Assembly (NCBI GenBank): GCA_015065935.1
Contig: SVPI01000017.1
Location: forward strand, 1 to 43,071
Direction: 5' to 3'
Source: Oscillospiraceae bacterium
GTDB lineage: Bacteria; Bacillota; Clostridia; Oscillospirales; Acutalibacteraceae
DNA length: 43,071 nt
The first letter of the stretch is position 1, and every line of letters begins with the position of its first letter. The translations under genes and the position numbers were made by a program. The notes beneath the pieces were generated by a model. It saw nothing but the letters and a program-made list of their open reading frames with translations, had not been told where the DNA came from and ran no database searches. Positions 41,408 to 43,071 of the stretch are shown one piece after another.

Positions 41408-41896
41408 CTACACATTTGTTATTTCTGTTGGTAATACAATAATGTGCTTTTGTTTTCTAATGGCATAGTCAAGAGCAATCTTGGTGCCGCTTTTACGGGT
41501 GGATGGGGCATTTTCTTCATCGTAGTAAACGATGCAATAGTGGCTTTTATCTATCATTTCATAGTTGCGTTCGACATAAGTGGCTCTGCCTGAGTTCAGT
41601 ATCTTTTCAGGATAATAGGTATCCTCGTAGCTTTCAAGCAGATAATCTTTATAGTGCTCACTGATATATGGATACTCCGCCCGTACATAAATTCGTTTTA
41701 TGTGCGGGTGGTTTTGCTTTAGTTCGCTGACCACCTCATAACAAAGATTATTAAAACGGCTTTTGCTTCCAAAAAGAAAGGTGCCAACATTTTTATCAAC
41801 TATCAGTTTCTCAATGGTTTCATTAAGTTTTGCTTTTAATTTCTCGGTTTCCTTTATCGTTTTGTGACCAATGAAACAACAGGTGTTTTCTTTCAT
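41408..41896 (-). CDS. SLOG-family protein (YpsA/DUF1273-like)
   Basis: 162 residues. Rossmann-like features of the SLOG superfamily: CCFIGHKTI at the start, FLFGSKSRFNNLCYEVV, then CIVYYDEENAPS and RKSGTKIALDYAIRK, which form the nucleotide-binding pocket in relatives. SLOG proteins bind or sense nucleotide-derived ligands and occur in several conflict systems; here the ligand is unknown. RBS GGGGAGGAG. It is divergent from the RHH regulator, and one of the two palindromic operators lies 22 bp before its start, so it is probably controlled by that protein. Confidence 0.75.
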   Translation of the reverse strand: MKENTCCFIGHKTIKETEKLKAKLNETIEKLIVDKNVGTFLFGSKSRFNNLCYEVVSELKQNHPHIKRIYVRAEYPYISEHYKDYLLESYEDTYYPEKILNSGRATYVERNYEMIDKSHYCIVYYDEENAPSTRKSGTKIALDYAIRKQKHIIVLPTEITNV

Positions 41897-41917
41897 AAGC
41901 TCCTCCCCTCAATTGTT

Positions 41918-41934
41918 AGATATACAGTATATCT
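41918..41934. promoter_or_regulatory. Palindromic operator 1
   Basis: Perfect 17-bp palindrome AGATATACAGTATATCT in the divergent intergenic region. Confidence 0.6.
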
Positions 41935-41969
41935 ATTTTTTACATTATAACACATAATGTGCCTAAAAT

Positions 41970-41986
41970 AAATATACAATATATTT
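41970..41986. promoter_or_regulatory. Palindromic operator 2
   Basis: Perfect 17-bp inverted repeat AAATATACAATATATTT, matching operator 1 at 13 of 17 positions with paired, symmetry-keeping changes. Centres are 52 bp apart, about five helical turns. Confidence 0.6.
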
Positions 41987-42002
41987 ACTATGAGGTGAGT
42001 TT

Positions 42003-42203
42003 ATGGCTATCAAAAGTGTTTCCATTCGGATTGAAGAAGAGATGCTTAACAAGATTGCATATATAGCGGATTATGAAGGCAGAAGCGTAAATAGTCAGGT
42101 GCTTGTGTTAATCAGAGAGAATATCAAAGCGTTTGAGGATGCCAATGGTGTTATTGACGGCACCATCGCGCCCGCCACAAACGTAAAACCCACCCGCAAA
42201 TAA
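42003..42203 (+). CDS. Arc-like ribbon-helix-helix DNA-binding protein
   Basis: 66 residues. Beta-strand SVSIRIEEEMLNKI, then helix YIADYEGRSVNSQVLVLIRENIKAFED, the Arc/MetJ ribbon-helix-helix fold, followed by a short flexible tail. RBS GAGGTGAG. Such proteins are repressors, often antitoxin-like, and bind palindromes such as the two just upstream. No toxin gene is adjacent. The divergent SLOG-like gene is the obvious target. The 3' end of this gene is duplicated at 38115-38176. Confidence 0.85.
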   Translation: MAIKSVSIRIEEEMLNKIAYIADYEGRSVNSQVLVLIRENIKAFEDANGVIDGTIAPATNVKPTRK

Positions 42204-42230
42204 AATCCTAAAAAATAAAAACGCCACCGA
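42169..42230 (+). repeat. 3' end of the RHH gene (right copy of a 60-bp repeat)
   Basis: Intact copy of the sequence repeated at 38115-38176. Confidence 0.8.
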
Positions 42231-42250
42231 ATTTCGGTGGCGTTTAATTT
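42217..42250 (+). terminator. Terminator of the RHH gene
   Basis: Stem AAACGCCACCGAA-TTTCGGTGGCGTTT with trailing T run. Confidence 0.85.
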
Positions 42251-42316
42251 TTATTTACTTTCGGGTTTCATTGTGGGGATTTGGGCGGAATAAGTGCCAT
42301 ATCCTTGTTTATCCTG

Positions 42317-42430
42317 CTATTTTCTGACTTCGTTAATCCAAATTGCTTTCATTGCAAGACATAACCTGTCATAAAACGGCATATCTTTATCCCATTTGTC
42401 GTAAAATCTGTCGTAAAAATTTGAGGGTGT
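42317..42430 (-). pseudogene. Short coding remnant
   Basis: An open stretch of 37 codons without a good start reads NFYDRFYDKWDKDMPFYD, then LCLAMKAIWINEVRK and a stop. It looks like the end of a lost protein. The rest of 42251-42474 shows nothing else. Confidence 0.3.
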
Positions 42431-42474
42431 TTACATTGTTGAGCAAAGAAACATGTATCCTCTAAGCTAGATAA

Positions 42475-43071
42475 TTACTGTTTTTTCATCTGTCGCAGGA
42501 ACATCAACACCGCCAATACGAGCAGAACGGCAGCATATCCAAGTACCCACCAAAGATGCGGAAAAATCCCTAAAAAATCTCCTGCAAGTATAGCCCGTTC
42601 CATTTCTACTGCGTGTACAAACGGAAGAGCATATGCAATCTTCTTAAAGGTACCTCCTACAAGGTCAAGATCAAACCAAACACCCGACAACCACGCTGAG
42701 AGGTTAGTTAGTAACGCGCCACAGATACCGCCTACCTGCTTGTCGTTCAATACGCTTCCGCAAAGGAGTCCTAACGCAATGTAGAGGATGGAAACGGGAA
42801 TGATAAATACCACTGCATATAAAATATTAACTGTAATATCAAGCCCGAGAAAAATGGCGGCAATATAGCAAATAACACATTGACCAATAGAAATTGGAAT
42901 AATAGGCAGTGTGTAACCTAGAATGAAATCCCGCGCAGTCAATGGCGTTGTATATAAACGCTGCAATAGCGAACTACCTCTGTCTTTTGCGATAATGGTT
43001 GCCGAAAATAGAGACATAAATGCCAAACCAAAAACCGTTATACCTGGTGTTAAATGCTGTATTTCAAACAG
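42475..43071 (-). CDS. ABC-2 type transporter permease, 5' end outside window
   Basis: The last 198 residues of an ABC-2 exporter permease; the frame is open to the window edge, so the true start is outside. Starts LFEIQHLTPGITVFGLAFMS, then IAKDRGSSLLQRLYTTPLTARDF (cytoplasmic coupling loop of the family), and five to six hydrophobic segments ending VLMFLRQMKKQ. The partner ATPase is expected further along, outside the window. Substrate unknown. Confidence 0.85.
   Translation of the reverse strand: MFEIQHLTPGITVFGLAFMSLFSATIIAKDRGSSLLQRLYTTPLTARDFILGYTLPIIPISIGQCVICYIAAIFLGLDITVNILYAVVFIIPVSILYIALGLLCGSVLNDKQVGGICGALLTNLSAWLSGVWFDLDLVGGTFKKIAYALPFVHAVEMERAILAGDFLGIFPHLWWVLGYAAVLLVLAVLMFLRQMKKQ

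Noticed and set aside
41408-41896. Thoeris or CBASS component
   Set aside because: The SLOG-like protein is not joined to TIR, Sir2 or nucleotidyltransferase genes; family resemblance alone is not enough.
42003-42203. Type II toxin-antitoxin pair
   Set aside because: Only the RHH protein is present; no toxin-like gene is adjacent on its strand.
42317-42430. Genuine small gene before the ABC-2 permease
   Set aside because: No start codon with an RBS and a stop just upstream; kept only as a low-confidence remnant.

Overview
The window looks like a low-to-moderate GC Gram-positive anaerobe of the class Clostridia (Oscillospiraceae-like gut bacterium). This rests on strong AAGGAGG ribosome-binding sites, consensus sigma-A promoters with 16-17 bp spacers, dense U-run terminators, lipobox (LxxC) lipoproteins, a single-chain glycyl-tRNA synthetase, a YtrA-type GntR/ABC operon and tRNA genes with encoded CCA. 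The placement is inferred from gene content, not from a database search.

Region 1 (1-11.1 kb) is housekeeping and cell-envelope: a partial NhaC-type antiporter, a zinc-ribbon protein, a PPP-phosphatase-like protein that has lost its catalytic residues, an ABC-F ATPase, a membrane protein, a divergent pair of a degenerate LytR-CpsA-Psr-like protein and a polyprenyl-phosphate sugar-1-phosphate transferase, then CPBP protease-like, tadA, and two tRNAs (Met, Glu).

Region 2 (11.1-17.2 kb) is repeat-rich. Arrays of short perfect hairpins joined by constant linkers (ATGAAGC, ATGATATAC or AATATAACT) surround a four-helix-bundle (23S rRNA IVS-type) protein gene, a YdeI-like gene, a GH4/AraC locus, a LOG-type enzyme and tRNA-Arg. 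At two places the last array element merges with the -35 box of the next gene. Arginine codon use changes sharply across this region.

Region 3 (17.2-38 kb) is mainly carbohydrate and envelope: three paralogous SGNH-hydrolase lipoproteins, a DUF5050-like lipoprotein, U32 peptidase/ZapA, a GntR-controlled ABC exporter, a MATE transporter, two putative TIM-barrel glycosidases, a truncated AraC gene, fructose-bisphosphate aldolase, an E2/CAT-like protein without its catalytic His, and glyQS. A 220-bp MITE-like element with imperfect terminal inverted repeats packed with hairpins sits at 28430-28649. A tRNA-Ile2/tRNA-Trp operon shows a tandem duplication that left half a tRNA-Trp.

Region 4 (38.1-42.2 kb) is an accessory island of remnants: HsdM cut off at its 3' end and joined to the tail of a surface protein, a DUF4143-type ATPase whose promoter is bracketed by 22-bp direct repeats, a SLOG-type protein divergent from an Arc-like ribbon-helix-helix regulator with two matching palindromic operators, and a duplicated RHH gene 3' end at the island edge. 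The window ends inside an ABC-2 permease gene.

The strongest candidates for something undescribed are the linker-hairpin arrays with the four-helix-bundle gene, and the 28.4-kb hairpin element.
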